Shown: piece after piece, positions 50,000 through 59,165 of the stretch
Position numbering within the stretch: the stretch's first letter is position 1
Layout of the letters: each line of letters opens with the position of its first letter
Assembly: GCA_021228405.1 (NCBI GenBank)
Contig: JAJQRF010000007.1
Coordinates: forward strand, 215,230-279,229
Length of the DNA stretch: 64,000 nt
Direction of reading: 5' to 3'
From: Pyrinomonadaceae bacterium
GTDB taxonomy: Bacteria; Acidobacteriota; Blastocatellia; Pyrinomonadales; Pyrinomonadaceae
Position numbers and translations under genes: made by a program
The notes under the pieces: generated by a model
Database searches by the model: none
Seen by the model: the letters and a program-made list of their open reading frames with translations, nothing else
Told to the model about the DNA's origin: nothing

Positions 50000-52267
50000 A
50001 TGATTAACGAAGCAATTCTCAAACCTTCAGCGTGGTATCGCCCGATCTTTCACGGCTGGCAGAAAAACTGGAGCAGTTGGCTCGTCATTTTTTCCGCCGC
50101 GATCACTTTTCTTTTCACGGGCTATCAGATTTTCGGCGCAGGAGATGAGAAACAAATCTCGCTCTTGAGCGATGCGATGCAGGCTTTGCTGAGTGTTTTC
50201 GTCGTTTTTCTGAGCTGGCGCGTGACGCGTCACCAGGCGATCGACGATGTTTCGCGCCGCGCGTGGCGCATCACCGCCGTCACCTTTTCCGCTTATTCGT
50301 TCGGTCATCTTCTCTGGTTTTATTACAGTTCGATCCTCAAGATCGAGCCTTTCCCGTCCGCCGCCGACATCGGGTTCTGGGCTTTTTACCCGTTGATGTT
50401 GTGGGCTTTGTTTTCGTTCCCGACTTCGGAAACGAACCGCTCCGACCGTCTTAAATTTACGATGGACGTTGCCATCGTCGCGCTCGGCGGAACGATGGCG
50501 GTCTGGCATTTCATCATCCGTCCGACGCTCGAAAAATCCGTCACGGAAGATTGGATGGCGACCTATCTCAATCTTTCCTATATCGTCGGCGACCTGATCT
50601 TGTTGCTGGGAATCGCGACCGTTCTGCTTCGGCAAACGTCGAAAATCAATCGAATCGCGCTTTTTATAATTGTTTTCGGTCTGCTCAACACGACCGCCGC
50701 CGACATCGGTTTTGCCTATTTTACGCTCATCGGAACTTATCACAGCGGGCATTGGGTCGATAATTTTTTCATTACGGGCTTGCTCTTTTTTCTGGTCGCT
50801 TCGCATTATCAATATCAATATCTTTCGCAGGTCGAAGCGGAAAATGAAGCCGAAAAAAGTGAAAAAGAATTTCGCGCATTCAGTTGGCTGCCGTATCTCG
50901 GCGTGTCGGTCGGACTTTTGATCTTACTGCTCGAAACGCATCATTTCTGGACGGAATGGCTCGGTCTGGTGATCTTCGGCACGATTGGAATGACGATTCT
51001 CGTAATGCTTCGGCAAATCGCCGCCGTCAATGAAAATCTGCGTCTTTTGGAAGAACAAACCGCCCGCAGGAGCGAGCTTCATTTTCACACGCTCATCAAA
51101 GATTCATCGGACATTACGGGCATTTTTATGCCTGACGGAGTGGTTAAATTCATCAGTCCGTCAATCGAAAATATTCTCGGCTATCCGCTCGAAAAATCGG
51201 TCGGTTCAAATTGTTTCGATTTCATCAACCCCGAAGATGCCGAAAATCTGCGAAGCGATTTTCAAAGAGCCGTCGCCGACCGCGAATTTGTGTTCAGAAA
51301 CGAATTTCGCTACAAACACCGCGACGGTTCGTGGCGCATTCTCGAAGGAATCGGCAAGGCGTTTCACGATCAGGACGGAAATTTTCTCGGGATTCTGCAA
51401 AATTCGCGCGACGTGACCGACCGCAAGATTGCCGAAAATCAGATTCGCAGTTCTGCCGCCAAGCTGGAACGAAGCAACCGCGAATTGCAGGATTTTGCAT
51501 ATGTCGCTTCGCACGATCTGCAGGAACCGCTTCGCAAGGTACAGGCTTTCGGCGACCGTCTGAGCCGTAAATATTCCGATTCGCTCGGCGACGAAGGCAA
51601 CGATTACATTCGCCGGATGCGCGACGCGGCGGGCAGAATGCAGATTTTGATAAACGACCTGCTCACATTTTCACGCGTGACGACGAAAGCGAAACCGTTT
51701 CAGAAGATCGACCTCAACAAGATCGTCGGCGAAGTCGTTTCTGATCTGGAAATCCGCATCGAAAAAACGAACGGTCAGGTCGAAGCCGGCGAATTGCCCG
51801 AGATCGATGCCGATCCCGTGCAAATGCGCCAGCTTTTGCAAAATCTGATCGGCAACGCGCTGAAATTTCACAAAGCGGACGAATCGCCCGTTATCAGGGT
51901 CTTTGCGCAAAAGATGATCGACGAAGAAAAGGAATTATTAATAAACGCGGATGAAATTCATTCGACCGTTACCGACGAAAAAATAACCGATGCCGAAAGT
52001 AATTTCTTTCAGCTTGTCATAAAAGACAACGGGATCGGGTTTGAAGAAAAATATCTCGACCGCATTTTCACGGTTTTTCAACGCCTGCACGGACGTTCCG
52101 AGTATGAAGGTTCGGGCATCGGTCTGGCGGTTTGCCGAAAGATCGTCGAACGCCACAACGGACAGATAACCGCGCACAGCGAACCCGGGAAAGGCGCAAC
52201 TTTTATCGTTACGCTGCCTCTCACCCAAATCGAACAGGAGATGAACATTCATGAAACTATCAGCTAG
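50000..52267 (+). CDS. Membrane-bound PAS sensor histidine kinase
   Basis: This 755-residue kinase has about eight membrane helices in residues 25-340 (for example WLVIFSAAITFLFTGYQIFG, NFFITGLLFFLVASHYQYQY). A PAS/PAC domain follows (HTLIKDSSDITGIFMPDGVV, then FLGILQNSRDVTDRK). The HisKA domain reads FAYVASHDLQEPLRKVQAFG with the phospho-His. The ATPase has NLIGNALKFH, DNGIGFEE and GSGIGLAVCRKIVERHNGQI. The HDLQEPLR variant is typical of phytochrome-like kinases whose partners are Rcp1-type receivers; such a receiver is encoded next, overlapping by 17 bp. Confidence 0.93.
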   Translation: MINEAILKPSAWYRPIFHGWQKNWSSWLVIFSAAITFLFTGYQIFGAGDEKQISLLSDAMQALLSVFVVFLSWRVTRHQAIDDVSRRAWRITAVTFSAYSFGHLLWFYYSSILKIEPFPSAADIGFWAFYPLMLWALFSFPTSETNRSDRLKFTMDVAIVALGGTMAVWHFIIRPTLEKSVTEDWMATYLNLSYIVGDLILLLGIATVLLRQTSKINRIALFIIVFGLLNTTAADIGFAYFTLIGTYHSGHWVDNFFITGLLFFLVASHYQYQYLSQVEAENEAEKSEKEFRAFSWLPYLGVSVGLLILLLETHHFWTEWLGLVIFGTIGMTILVMLRQIAAVNENLRLLEEQTARRSELHFHTLIKDSSDITGIFMPDGVVKFISPSIENILGYPLEKSVGSNCFDFINPEDAENLRSDFQRAVADREFVFRNEFRYKHRDGSWRILEGIGKAFHDQDGNFLGILQNSRDVTDRKIAENQIRSSAAKLERSNRELQDFAYVASHDLQEPLRKVQAFGDRLSRKYSDSLGDEGNDYIRRMRDAAGRMQILINDLLTFSRVTTKAKPFQKIDLNKIVGEVVSDLEIRIEKTNGQVEAGELPEIDADPVQMRQLLQNLIGNALKFHKADESPVIRVFAQKMIDEEKELLINADEIHSTVTDEKITDAESNFFQLVIKDNGIGFEEKYLDRIFTVFQRLHGRSEYEGSGIGLAVCRKIVERHNGQITAHSEPGKGATFIVTLPLTQIEQEMNIHETIS

Positions 52268-52700
52268 ATCGATCACGATCCTGCTTGCCGACGACGATGC
52301 CGACGACCGGCTTTTGGTGCAGGAAGCATTTGAAGAAAATCATTTGATAAACATTCTGGAAACCGTCGAGGATGGCGAACAATTACTCGATTATCTTTAC
52401 CAGCGCGACCGATTTTTCGATGCGCCGCGCCCGAACCTGATCCTGCTCGATCTGAATATGCCGCGCAAAAGCGGGCTTGAAGCTCTGCGCGAGATAAAAG
52501 CCGATGCCGATCTGCGCCGCATTCCCGTGATCGTTCTGACGACTTCAAAAGCCGAAGAAGATATTCTGCGCTCTTACGATCTGGGCGTTAATTCATTTAT
52601 TGTTAAACCCGTCACGTTCGATTCGCTCGTGACGCTCGTCAAAGCACTCGACAGTTACTGGTTTCAGATCGTCCAACTCCCGACCGCCGAGGTTATTTAA
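52251..52700 (+). CDS. Rcp1-like response regulator
   Basis: This 149-residue receiver has acidic DDDADD at residues 14-19, phosphoacceptor Asp in NLILLDLNMPRKSGLEALRE, Thr in VIVLTTSKAEED and the Lys of FIVKPVTF. The Rcp1 class is recognised by its long beta4-alpha4 region and by pairing with HDLQEPLR kinases. It overlaps the kinase gene and precedes the diguanylate cyclase gene by 2 bp, so the three proteins probably form one phosphorelay. Confidence 0.93.
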   Translation: MKLSARSITILLADDDADDRLLVQEAFEENHLINILETVEDGEQLLDYLYQRDRFFDAPRPNLILLDLNMPRKSGLEALREIKADADLRRIPVIVLTTSKAEEDILRSYDLGVNSFIVKPVTFDSLVTLVKALDSYWFQIVQLPTAEVI

Positions 52701-52702
52701 GA

Positions 52703-54877
52703 ATGAATTTAGCCAAAAATAGCTTTATCAAAGTTTTGCTCGTTGACGACGACGAGGAAGATTATATTTTAACGAAATATATTTTTGACGATTTCAGGTC
52801 GAACTATTATCGGCTCGAATGGGTCAACAATTACGCGGACGCACTGGAATCGATGCGCGAATCGCGTCACGACATTTATCTGGTCGATTATCATCTCGGC
52901 GGAAAAACGGGCTTGGATTTATTGCGCGAAGGCATCAGAGCCGGTTGCACTTCGCCCGTCATCCTGCTGACGGGTCAGGGCGATTCGGACGTTGACCTCG
53001 AAGCGATGCAAGCCGGAGCGTCGGATTATCTCGTCAAAGGCGAACTCGAAGCCCCGATCCTGGAACGCGCAATGCGCTACAGCATCAAACACGCGCGTTC
53101 GCTCGAAGAACTGCAAAATTCCGAAAAGAAATTTCGCTCCGTTATCCAATCGGCGAGCGATGCGATCTTTCTCGTCGATCACAACGGCAATATCACGCTC
53201 TGGAACAAAGCCGCCGCCGATATTTTCGGCTATTCGGAAGAAGAGATCATCAATTTTCCCGCGACGAGCTTAATGGGCGCGAAATATGCGCGGAAAGCCA
53301 TCGAACTCGGGTTACAGCGCACGCTCGAAGAAATTATCGCGCCGATGTCGGGTTTGACGATCAATGCGACGGGCAGACGCAAGGACGGAAGCGAATTTCC
53401 GCTCGAACTTTCGGGTTCGATCTGGAAAACCAACGAAGGAATTTATTACACGGCGATCATCCGCGACGTGACCGAACGCCGCGCCGCCGAAGAACGCCTC
53501 TTTCACGAAGCGACGCACGACGCGCTGACGGGTTTGCCGAATCGCACGCAGTTTCGCACGTTTTTGCAGGAAGCGATCGATCAATCGAAACTCAAACGAA
53601 CGGAGTTTGCCGTTCTCTTTCTCGACCTCGACCGTTTCAAGGTCATCAACGACGGTTTGGGTCACGTCGTCGGCGACAAGCTTCTGGTTTCGATCGGCGA
53701 AAGACTTCGCGCCTGCGTGCGTCCGGGCGACATCGTTTCGCGTTTCGGCGGCGACGAATTTACGATTCTGCTCAAAAATATTCCGAATCCGTCGGTCGTT
53801 ACCGAAGTTGCCGAACGGCTTCAGCGCGAATTGACGATTCCCTTCAAGATCGACGGCTACGAAGTTTTTACCTCGGCAAGCATCGGCATCATTTTATCCG
53901 ACGAAAATCACGGCAATCCCGAAAGTTTTCTGCGCGATGCCGACACCGCGATGTATCGCGCCAAGGAAACCGGAAAAGCACGTTACGAGATTTTCGACAA
54001 CGCGATGCACGTCCGCAACGTGAATTTATTGCAGATGGAAAACGATCTGCGCCGCGCCATCGACCGCAAGGAATTCATTATTTATTACCAGCCGATCATC
54101 AATCTCAATAATAAACAGATCATCGAATTTGAAGCGTTACTGCGTTGGAATCATCCCGAACGCGGACTCGTGCCGCCGAACGAATTTATTCCCGTCGCCG
54201 AGGAAACCGGACTGATCGTGCCGCTCGGCGAATGGACGATGGGCGAAGCCTGCCGGCAGGTTTACGAATGGCAGCAAACTTTTCCGCTTTTCAAAGACCT
54301 CTGTATCAGCGTCAATCTTTCGATCAAACAACTGATGAATCCGAGTTTGACCGATCAGGTCATAAATATTCTGCATCACACGAAGCTCGACGCGCGTTAT
54401 TTAAAGTTGGAAGTGACGGAAACGATGGTGATGGAAAACGCCGATCTTGCGCTCAACATTCTTTCCGAGCTTTGCGCGCTCGGCGTGCTGGTCAGCACGG
54501 ATGATTTCGGCACGGGTTATTCGTCTTTGAGCTATCTGCACCATTTCCCGTTCGAGCGTTTGAAGATCGACCGTTCATTCATCGGCAGAATGGACACGGA
54601 AGCGAAAAGCGAAGAGATCGTCCGCACGATCCTGACGCTTGCCGAAAATCTGCATCTCGAAGTGGTTGCCGAAGGCATCGAAAACGAGCACCAGTTTGAA
54701 CAGCTTCGCAAACTCGGTTGTCATTTCGGGCAAGGCTATCTTTTCTCGAAACCCGTTCCGGCACAAGCGGCTGAAAAGATTTTAATCAACGGGCTCGACG
54801 GCGTGATCCGGGAATCATCCAATCCGTCCTTTAACCTGATAAAAAATTCCGTTCTGGAAGTCAGCGAGATTCAGTAA
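52703..54877 (+). CDS. Receiver-PAS-GGDEF-EAL cyclic-di-GMP protein
   Basis: This 724-residue protein has a receiver domain (residues 10-130; DDDEED pocket, phosphoacceptor in DIYLVDYHLGGKTGLDLL). A PAS domain follows (145-260). The GGDEF domain has an intact active site (FGGDEFTILLKN). The EAL domain has FEALLRWNHPERGLVPPNEF and later DDFGTGYSSLSYLHHFPF, so both synthesis and hydrolysis of cyclic-di-GMP appear possible. The receiver probably takes phosphate from the upstream kinase. The operon ends with a strong terminator. Confidence 0.95.
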   Translation: MNLAKNSFIKVLLVDDDEEDYILTKYIFDDFRSNYYRLEWVNNYADALESMRESRHDIYLVDYHLGGKTGLDLLREGIRAGCTSPVILLTGQGDSDVDLEAMQAGASDYLVKGELEAPILERAMRYSIKHARSLEELQNSEKKFRSVIQSASDAIFLVDHNGNITLWNKAAADIFGYSEEEIINFPATSLMGAKYARKAIELGLQRTLEEIIAPMSGLTINATGRRKDGSEFPLELSGSIWKTNEGIYYTAIIRDVTERRAAEERLFHEATHDALTGLPNRTQFRTFLQEAIDQSKLKRTEFAVLFLDLDRFKVINDGLGHVVGDKLLVSIGERLRACVRPGDIVSRFGGDEFTILLKNIPNPSVVTEVAERLQRELTIPFKIDGYEVFTSASIGIILSDENHGNPESFLRDADTAMYRAKETGKARYEIFDNAMHVRNVNLLQMENDLRRAIDRKEFIIYYQPIINLNNKQIIEFEALLRWNHPERGLVPPNEFIPVAEETGLIVPLGEWTMGEACRQVYEWQQTFPLFKDLCISVNLSIKQLMNPSLTDQVINILHHTKLDARYLKLEVTETMVMENADLALNILSELCALGVLVSTDDFGTGYSSLSYLHHFPFERLKIDRSFIGRMDTEAKSEEIVRTILTLAENLHLEVVAEGIENEHQFEQLRKLGCHFGQGYLFSKPVPAQAAEKILINGLDGVIRESSNPSFNLIKNSVLEVSEIQ

Positions 54878-54895
54878 AAGTCTGATGCAACAAAT

Positions 54896-54932
54896 AAAAC
54901 ACTCTGTGGAAATTTTTTCCGCAGAGTGTTTT
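54896..54932 (+). terminator. Rho-independent terminator of the signalling operon
   Basis: Arms AAAACACTCTGTGGAA (54896-54911) and TTCCGCAGAGTGTTTT (54917-54932) pair with one G-T wobble around a 5-nt loop and are followed by ATTATTTT. It lies 19 bp after the stop codon. Confidence 0.88.
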
Positions 54933-55009
54933 ATTATTTTGGAAGCAAGAATGATCTCGCCTGAAAATATGTTCGTTTCGGATGAAACCATTTTTTCTCA
55001 AAATATTTC

Positions 55010-56335
55010 TTAATGGCACTCCAAATCATTTTCACCTTCGGGAACCCACGCGATAACGCTAATGTTGACAGGCGTTGTGCCGTAATTTTTATACAGCAAA
55101 TTCCAGGTTCCCGCAGTTATCGGTTTCTGGTTATCAAGTGAGCGGACATCTATAAAAAACTCCTTGCGCTCGGGTGCGATCTTTGACACGGCGGGAACAG
55201 TCAGAAAAACCTTGGAATTATCATAAGTGGTATGCTGTATCGTGTTCGGCTCCAGTGTCGACGGGCGACCTGTCGATTTTGAACCGCCGTCAGGCGATTT
55301 GATAACGATCTCGCATCTTCCGCCTTCTTCAAACCAACCGCGAACGACGAATTGCATCAGTCCTCTCTGGTTTGCCGGAGTTTTCGGAAGTTTGATGGAT
55401 ATTTCAACATCTTCGGAAAACCTCATGTTATCTTCGCCTATAGCGCGTATAACTCTGGGGACCGGGACGGTTTTGTTTCCGATTCCCTCAGTCTGAATTT
55501 CCGTGTGGTTTATCACAAAATCACTTCCCGTTTCCAACGCAACGAATTTTGAAAGATCGTCGGTTTCGGCTGGCTCGGTAAGGCGTTTCTCAACCCCGAG
55601 AATAATGACGGCAGGTTTACCGAGTTGGCGTGCAATTTCAAAAACATAATGAATCGCGTCGGCAATTCGCGCGCTTTGCAGGTTGCTTTTCACCGCGACG
55701 ATCCGATTATTCTCGATTGAGTTGAATCTGGCATTAAAACTCACCGCGGCTCCAATAATACCCGGAATTTGACTGCCGCTCACGGTAATTGCACCCAGTT
55801 CGTCATCGGTCAGAATTTTTCCGTAATTCTTTTGTTCGTTCCAACCGTTACCGCCGGCATTCGTTTGATCCCAGATACTGTGAAATCTCCCCCGGAAAAC
55901 CGCTTGCGCCGAATCAATTTCGGAACTTATTATTCCGATGACCACTCCCGAATCCTGTAAACCCGTGTTGTTAGCCAGCAGTTGATTCAATTTCGTTTCG
56001 ATCACAGCCGAATCATTCAGGGGTTTAAGCCGCACCGAACTTGAGATATATTTAACCTCGGGCAGATCGGTCAGATTTCCGAGCGAGGAGAGCCGAACAC
56101 AGGCAGTTCGGATTTTTCCGGTATCCGAATAAAAATGCACGCCTTCCGGCGGTGTCAACCCGCTGTCTTGTTCCAGGTAAACAAAAACTAAAATTTCGGT
56201 CGTTTCGGTTATTTCTCTGGTTAAAATTCCCTGCGGTCGGTTTTCGGGAAATGGCTGCATAATTCCGGTCTTTTCCCTTTGGTCAAACTCATATGCGATC
56301 AACGCCAGATTTGGTGACAATTTTTCTAATATCAT
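55010..56335 (-). CDS. Subtilase-like protein lacking the catalytic triad
   Basis: This 441-residue protein follows a subtilisin-type (S8) outline. Residues 131-158 (VVIGIISSEIDSAQAVFRG, then FHSIWDQT) align with the Asp region, where active enzymes read G-I-I-D-T-G-I-D; here the Asp is Ser137. Residues 181-197 (GAITVSGSQIPGIIGAA) align with the GHGTHVAG region, with Gln189 for His. The GTSMAAP-type Ser segment is absent. The stretch IADAIHYVFEIARQLGKPAV is typical subtilase, and the C-terminus resembles a P-type beta domain ending in GTWNLL. It has no signal peptide. I read it as a pseudoprotease for binding, not cleavage. It is the last gene of the DyP operon, with an excellent RBS (AAGGAGAAG). 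Confidence 0.78.
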   Translation of the reverse strand: MILEKLSPNLALIAYEFDQREKTGIMQPFPENRPQGILTREITETTEILVFVYLEQDSGLTPPEGVHFYSDTGKIRTACVRLSSLGNLTDLPEVKYISSSVRLKPLNDSAVIETKLNQLLANNTGLQDSGVVIGIISSEIDSAQAVFRGRFHSIWDQTNAGGNGWNEQKNYGKILTDDELGAITVSGSQIPGIIGAAVSFNARFNSIENNRIVAVKSNLQSARIADAIHYVFEIARQLGKPAVIILGVEKRLTEPAETDDLSKFVALETGSDFVINHTEIQTEGIGNKTVPVPRVIRAIGEDNMRFSEDVEISIKLPKTPANQRGLMQFVVRGWFEEGGRCEIVIKSPDGGSKSTGRPSTLEPNTIQHTTYDNSKVFLTVPAVSKIAPERKEFFIDVRSLDNQKPITAGTWNLLYKNYGTTPVNISVIAWVPEGENDLECH

Positions 56336-56411
56336 AAATTTTCTTCTCCTTCATAATTTATTTGTTAAAATGTGTCTGGTGAAAGATATTTACAGCCTAA
56401 TCTTCCTGGTT

Positions 56412-57884
56412 TTACGTTTTTTTCTTGAAACTTTGCAAAAATGCAATGCTCGGGGCAAAAAAGAATTCGCCTCCTTTGAGGGTTACAAAACTCTTGAACT
56501 CAAAAGCGACCGGCTCTCCATTGCCTCCCCAAACGGGAAGCCATTTTTGTTTACGTTCTTCCGAACCTTCTTCGATAGATTTATTACGACCGATGATCGG
56601 ATCCAAACCGCTTGATTCTCTTCCCAAAAACGCCGATACATTTGCCCATCTGGATTGGATAAAACCGAATTGCCTCGGAATACTGCTCTGAAAACACATA
56701 AACAATAAACCCACTTCTTCGTCGCCCGGATCGCCGTAAGGGATTCCGCGCCTGATAATCCGGTGCATGGCTTCCTTCTCGTTCGTGTCGGCTTCCCCGC
56801 GCGGATTTACCCTGCGAATATGCGCGTGAACCGGACATTTATTTTCGGAAAAAGCGCGCGTTTTATTGTCAAAATAATTAAAGTTGTTGTAATCGATCAG
56901 CGTTTTTTGTTCCATATCGTCCGACATCATTAACGGCAGTCCGTTGCGGAAACGTCCGACAACCAATGCCGCCGCCAAATCTTTTTCTTTCCCGGTGAGT
57001 TGTCCTTTTTCCTTACCTGTCAAAGCGGCAGCCAGAGCCTCGCCTTCCTCGTAAAAACCCTGAACGTTTTGTTCGAGTTTACGGAAAACCAGATAACTGC
57101 CGAAACAATCTTCCGCTTCGGTCAACGGGTCTTTGACCAATGCAAGCTTGAGCGGCGCGAACGGATTCCAGTTGCGGTCACCGTTTTTTCCGGCTTCCAA
57201 AACATCGTCATAATAAAAAACCGGCTGACTGATGCCGTCGCGAAAACCGAAATGCTCGATCTGTTTATTACTTTCCTTATCAAACAGAACTTTGCCGTCC
57301 TGTTGAAAAAAGCGTATGCCCGAAACTTCCAGCCACTCGCCGATAAGTCTGACGGCATCTTCCAACCTTTCCGTGTCGTCATCGGCAAGCTGGATCAGGG
57401 CATCGATCCGGTTTTGCAAAAAGTTTGTTTCCCATTCTCCGGCGGGCGGATCGCCCAGCGTCGATCTCCCTTGCGGCATACCGTCTCGAAAAGAAACATC
57501 TACCTGACGCGGATCGTTGTCGTCCGCGGTTTCGGATCCGTCAAACTTCTCCTCCAATTCTTCTTCCGTGAATCCGAGCGCACGATAGCCTTCCGCACTC
57601 AGGTAAAAACCGGCAAAGAGGCGGCTGATTTTACTTAACTTGAATTCCTTCGTTTCATAATGCTGGCGCAGTGCGCTGGTCACGTAGCGCGCGGCAAATT
57701 CCGAAATCCATTCGCGCATGGGATCGGGATCATCAAGGAATGTTAAAAATAAATGGACGGCGAACTTTCGCCCGTGCGACTTTAAGATATTGCCTTGCAG
57801 ATTTGCCAGCATTCGTTCGTATTTTTTGTCTTCGGGATCGATCGGAAATATCTCTTCCTTTAAATTTATTCGAGTTTCTTCCAT
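56412..57884 (-). CDS. DyP-type heme peroxidase
   Basis: This 490-residue protein is a dye-decolourising peroxidase. The distal motif GFRDG is at residues 213-217 with FGFRDGISQPVF. The proximal heme His is in CPVHAHIRRVNPRG (near residue 355). The following RRGIPYGDP and LLFMCFQSSIPRQFGFIQSRW are family hallmarks. It is longer than encapsulin-cargo DyPs, has no Tat signal, and carries a charged insert (LTGKEKGQLTGKEKDL). It would use peroxide on an unknown substrate in the cytoplasm. It starts 3 bp after the stop of a small membrane protein and precedes the pseudo-subtilase. Confidence 0.94.
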   Translation of the reverse strand: MEETRINLKEEIFPIDPEDKKYERMLANLQGNILKSHGRKFAVHLFLTFLDDPDPMREWISEFAARYVTSALRQHYETKEFKLSKISRLFAGFYLSAEGYRALGFTEEELEEKFDGSETADDNDPRQVDVSFRDGMPQGRSTLGDPPAGEWETNFLQNRIDALIQLADDDTERLEDAVRLIGEWLEVSGIRFFQQDGKVLFDKESNKQIEHFGFRDGISQPVFYYDDVLEAGKNGDRNWNPFAPLKLALVKDPLTEAEDCFGSYLVFRKLEQNVQGFYEEGEALAAALTGKEKGQLTGKEKDLAAALVVGRFRNGLPLMMSDDMEQKTLIDYNNFNYFDNKTRAFSENKCPVHAHIRRVNPRGEADTNEKEAMHRIIRRGIPYGDPGDEEVGLLFMCFQSSIPRQFGFIQSRWANVSAFLGRESSGLDPIIGRNKSIEEGSEERKQKWLPVWGGNGEPVAFEFKSFVTLKGGEFFFAPSIAFLQSFKKKT

Positions 57885-57887
57885 TTT

Positions 57888-58346
57888 TTAGTTTTTTGAA
57901 TTTAGAATTTCTATCGCCATCTTTACCGAATGACGAAAATTGGCGTTGTGATCTTCCGCGTCATCTGCAAAATTTGTTTCGATCATATTTTTTGACTTTG
58001 TTTTACTTAACGCCAAAACCAAAATTTTTCTCACATCCCATATTTTTCCTTCGAGGATGATTCTTTCTTTTTCCGCTTGTTCGCGGGCAGATTGTGCCGC
58101 CTCCGCCTTTTTGGTTTGGTAATCGCATCTGTCTTTCATTTCTACAAGATTTTTTTGGGCAGGCAAATTCGCAAAATAGTATCCGACAGTGAAGAAAAGA
58201 ATAGGTTCGAGCCGCATTACCAGAGCATTTTCGCTGAAAGGTTTAAGCCAACCGAGCAGAACACCAATATATAAGCTCAGAAAAATCAGTGTAATAACGA
58301 CGATTCCCCAATTTTTTAATGAGTTTACTTTTATTGACGGTTTCAT
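57888..58346 (-). CDS. Small membrane protein with coiled coil, first gene of the DyP operon
   Basis: This 152-residue protein has two membrane helices (NWGIVVITLIFLSLYIGVLL and LEPILFFTVGYYFANL). A cytoplasmic coiled coil follows (KKAEAAQSAREQAEKERIIL) and a helical tail. No family recognised. It may anchor or sense at the membrane for the co-transcribed DyP and pseudo-subtilase. It is divergent from the ECF sigma gene. Confidence 0.72.
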   Translation of the reverse strand: MKPSIKVNSLKNWGIVVITLIFLSLYIGVLLGWLKPFSENALVMRLEPILFFTVGYYFANLPAQKNLVEMKDRCDYQTKKAEAAQSAREQAEKERIILEGKIWDVRKILVLALSKTKSKNMIETNFADDAEDHNANFRHSVKMAIEILNSKN

Positions 58347-58372
58347 AATTTTTGTGGCAAATAAAATTTTTC

Positions 58373-58401
58373 TTGTAAAATTAACAACTTCACGGTATAA
58401 A
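58373..58401 (+). promoter_or_regulatory. Candidate promoter for the sigma factor/kinase operon
   Basis: TTGTAA (58373-58378), a 17-nt spacer and TATAAA (58396-58401) lie about 175 bp before the sigma gene. The divergent gene starts at 58346, so this 231-bp gap probably controls both operons. Confidence 0.45.
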
Positions 58402-58577
58402 TGCTATGTTTAATTACTTTTGTTAAATAATCGTCTGTAAACTGTTAAATTGAACCTTTTGTTTCAAGCCTTCGTTATATAACGCACCAAGCCGCTGAAA
58501 AAACTATCAGGTTGAATTAAATTTTTCGGTTTTTTTAGATATATTTTCAAAAATAGGTTTCAGAGTGTAAAAATTCT

Positions 58578-59165
58578 ATGGAAACATCCCCCTGTAATAC
58601 ATCTGCTCTTGAAATTACCGGACTTTTGATAGAGTGGAGCAAAGGCGACCGTTCAGCCCTCGACAAACTGCTCCCGCTCGTAGAAAAAGAACTGTATCGG
58701 CTGGCACATTACCAGATACGCAATCTGCGTCCGGGGAACACTCTTCAAACAACGGCACTCATAAATGAAACCTTCATTCGCCTGATCGACCAAAAGCGGG
58801 TTCAATGGAAAAACAGGGCACATTTTTTTGCAATTTCAGCTCAACTTATGCGGCGCGTTCTGCTGAATTACATCCGCGATCAAAAACGTCTGAAACGCGG
58901 CGGTGTCGCCATGCAAATCTCGTTTTCGGAAGTGATGCTGATAACTCCGCAGAAAACTGATGAATTGATCGCCCTCGACGAAGCATTGGACATCCTTGCG
59001 GAAATCGACGAGAGAAAAAGTAAGGTCGTCGAACTCAGGTTTTTCGGCGGGATGAGTGTCGAAGAAACCGCCGAAGTTCTGAACGTTTCGCCGATGACGG
59101 TGATACGCGACTGGAATTTTGCCAAAGCGTGGTTGGCACGCGGGATCAGAAATGAAATCGAATGA
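58578..59165 (+). CDS. ECF-type RNA polymerase sigma factor (TIGR02999-like)
   Basis: This 195-residue sigma factor has region 2 (LDKLLPLVEKELYRLAHYQI, LQTTALINETFIRLIDQ, NRAHFFAISAQLMRRVLLNY) and region 4 (VVELRFFGGMSVEETAEVLN, VSPMTVIRDWNFAKAWLAR). This ECF group is frequent in Acidobacteriota and Planctomycetes and is normally encoded next to a Ser/Thr kinase, as here. The kinase start codon lies within its last codons. It probably responds to kinase phosphorylation and may direct the DyP operon across the shared promoter region. Confidence 0.94.
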   Translation: METSPCNTSALEITGLLIEWSKGDRSALDKLLPLVEKELYRLAHYQIRNLRPGNTLQTTALINETFIRLIDQKRVQWKNRAHFFAISAQLMRRVLLNYIRDQKRLKRGGVAMQISFSEVMLITPQKTDELIALDEALDILAEIDERKSKVVELRFFGGMSVEETAEVLNVSPMTVIRDWNFAKAWLARGIRNEIE

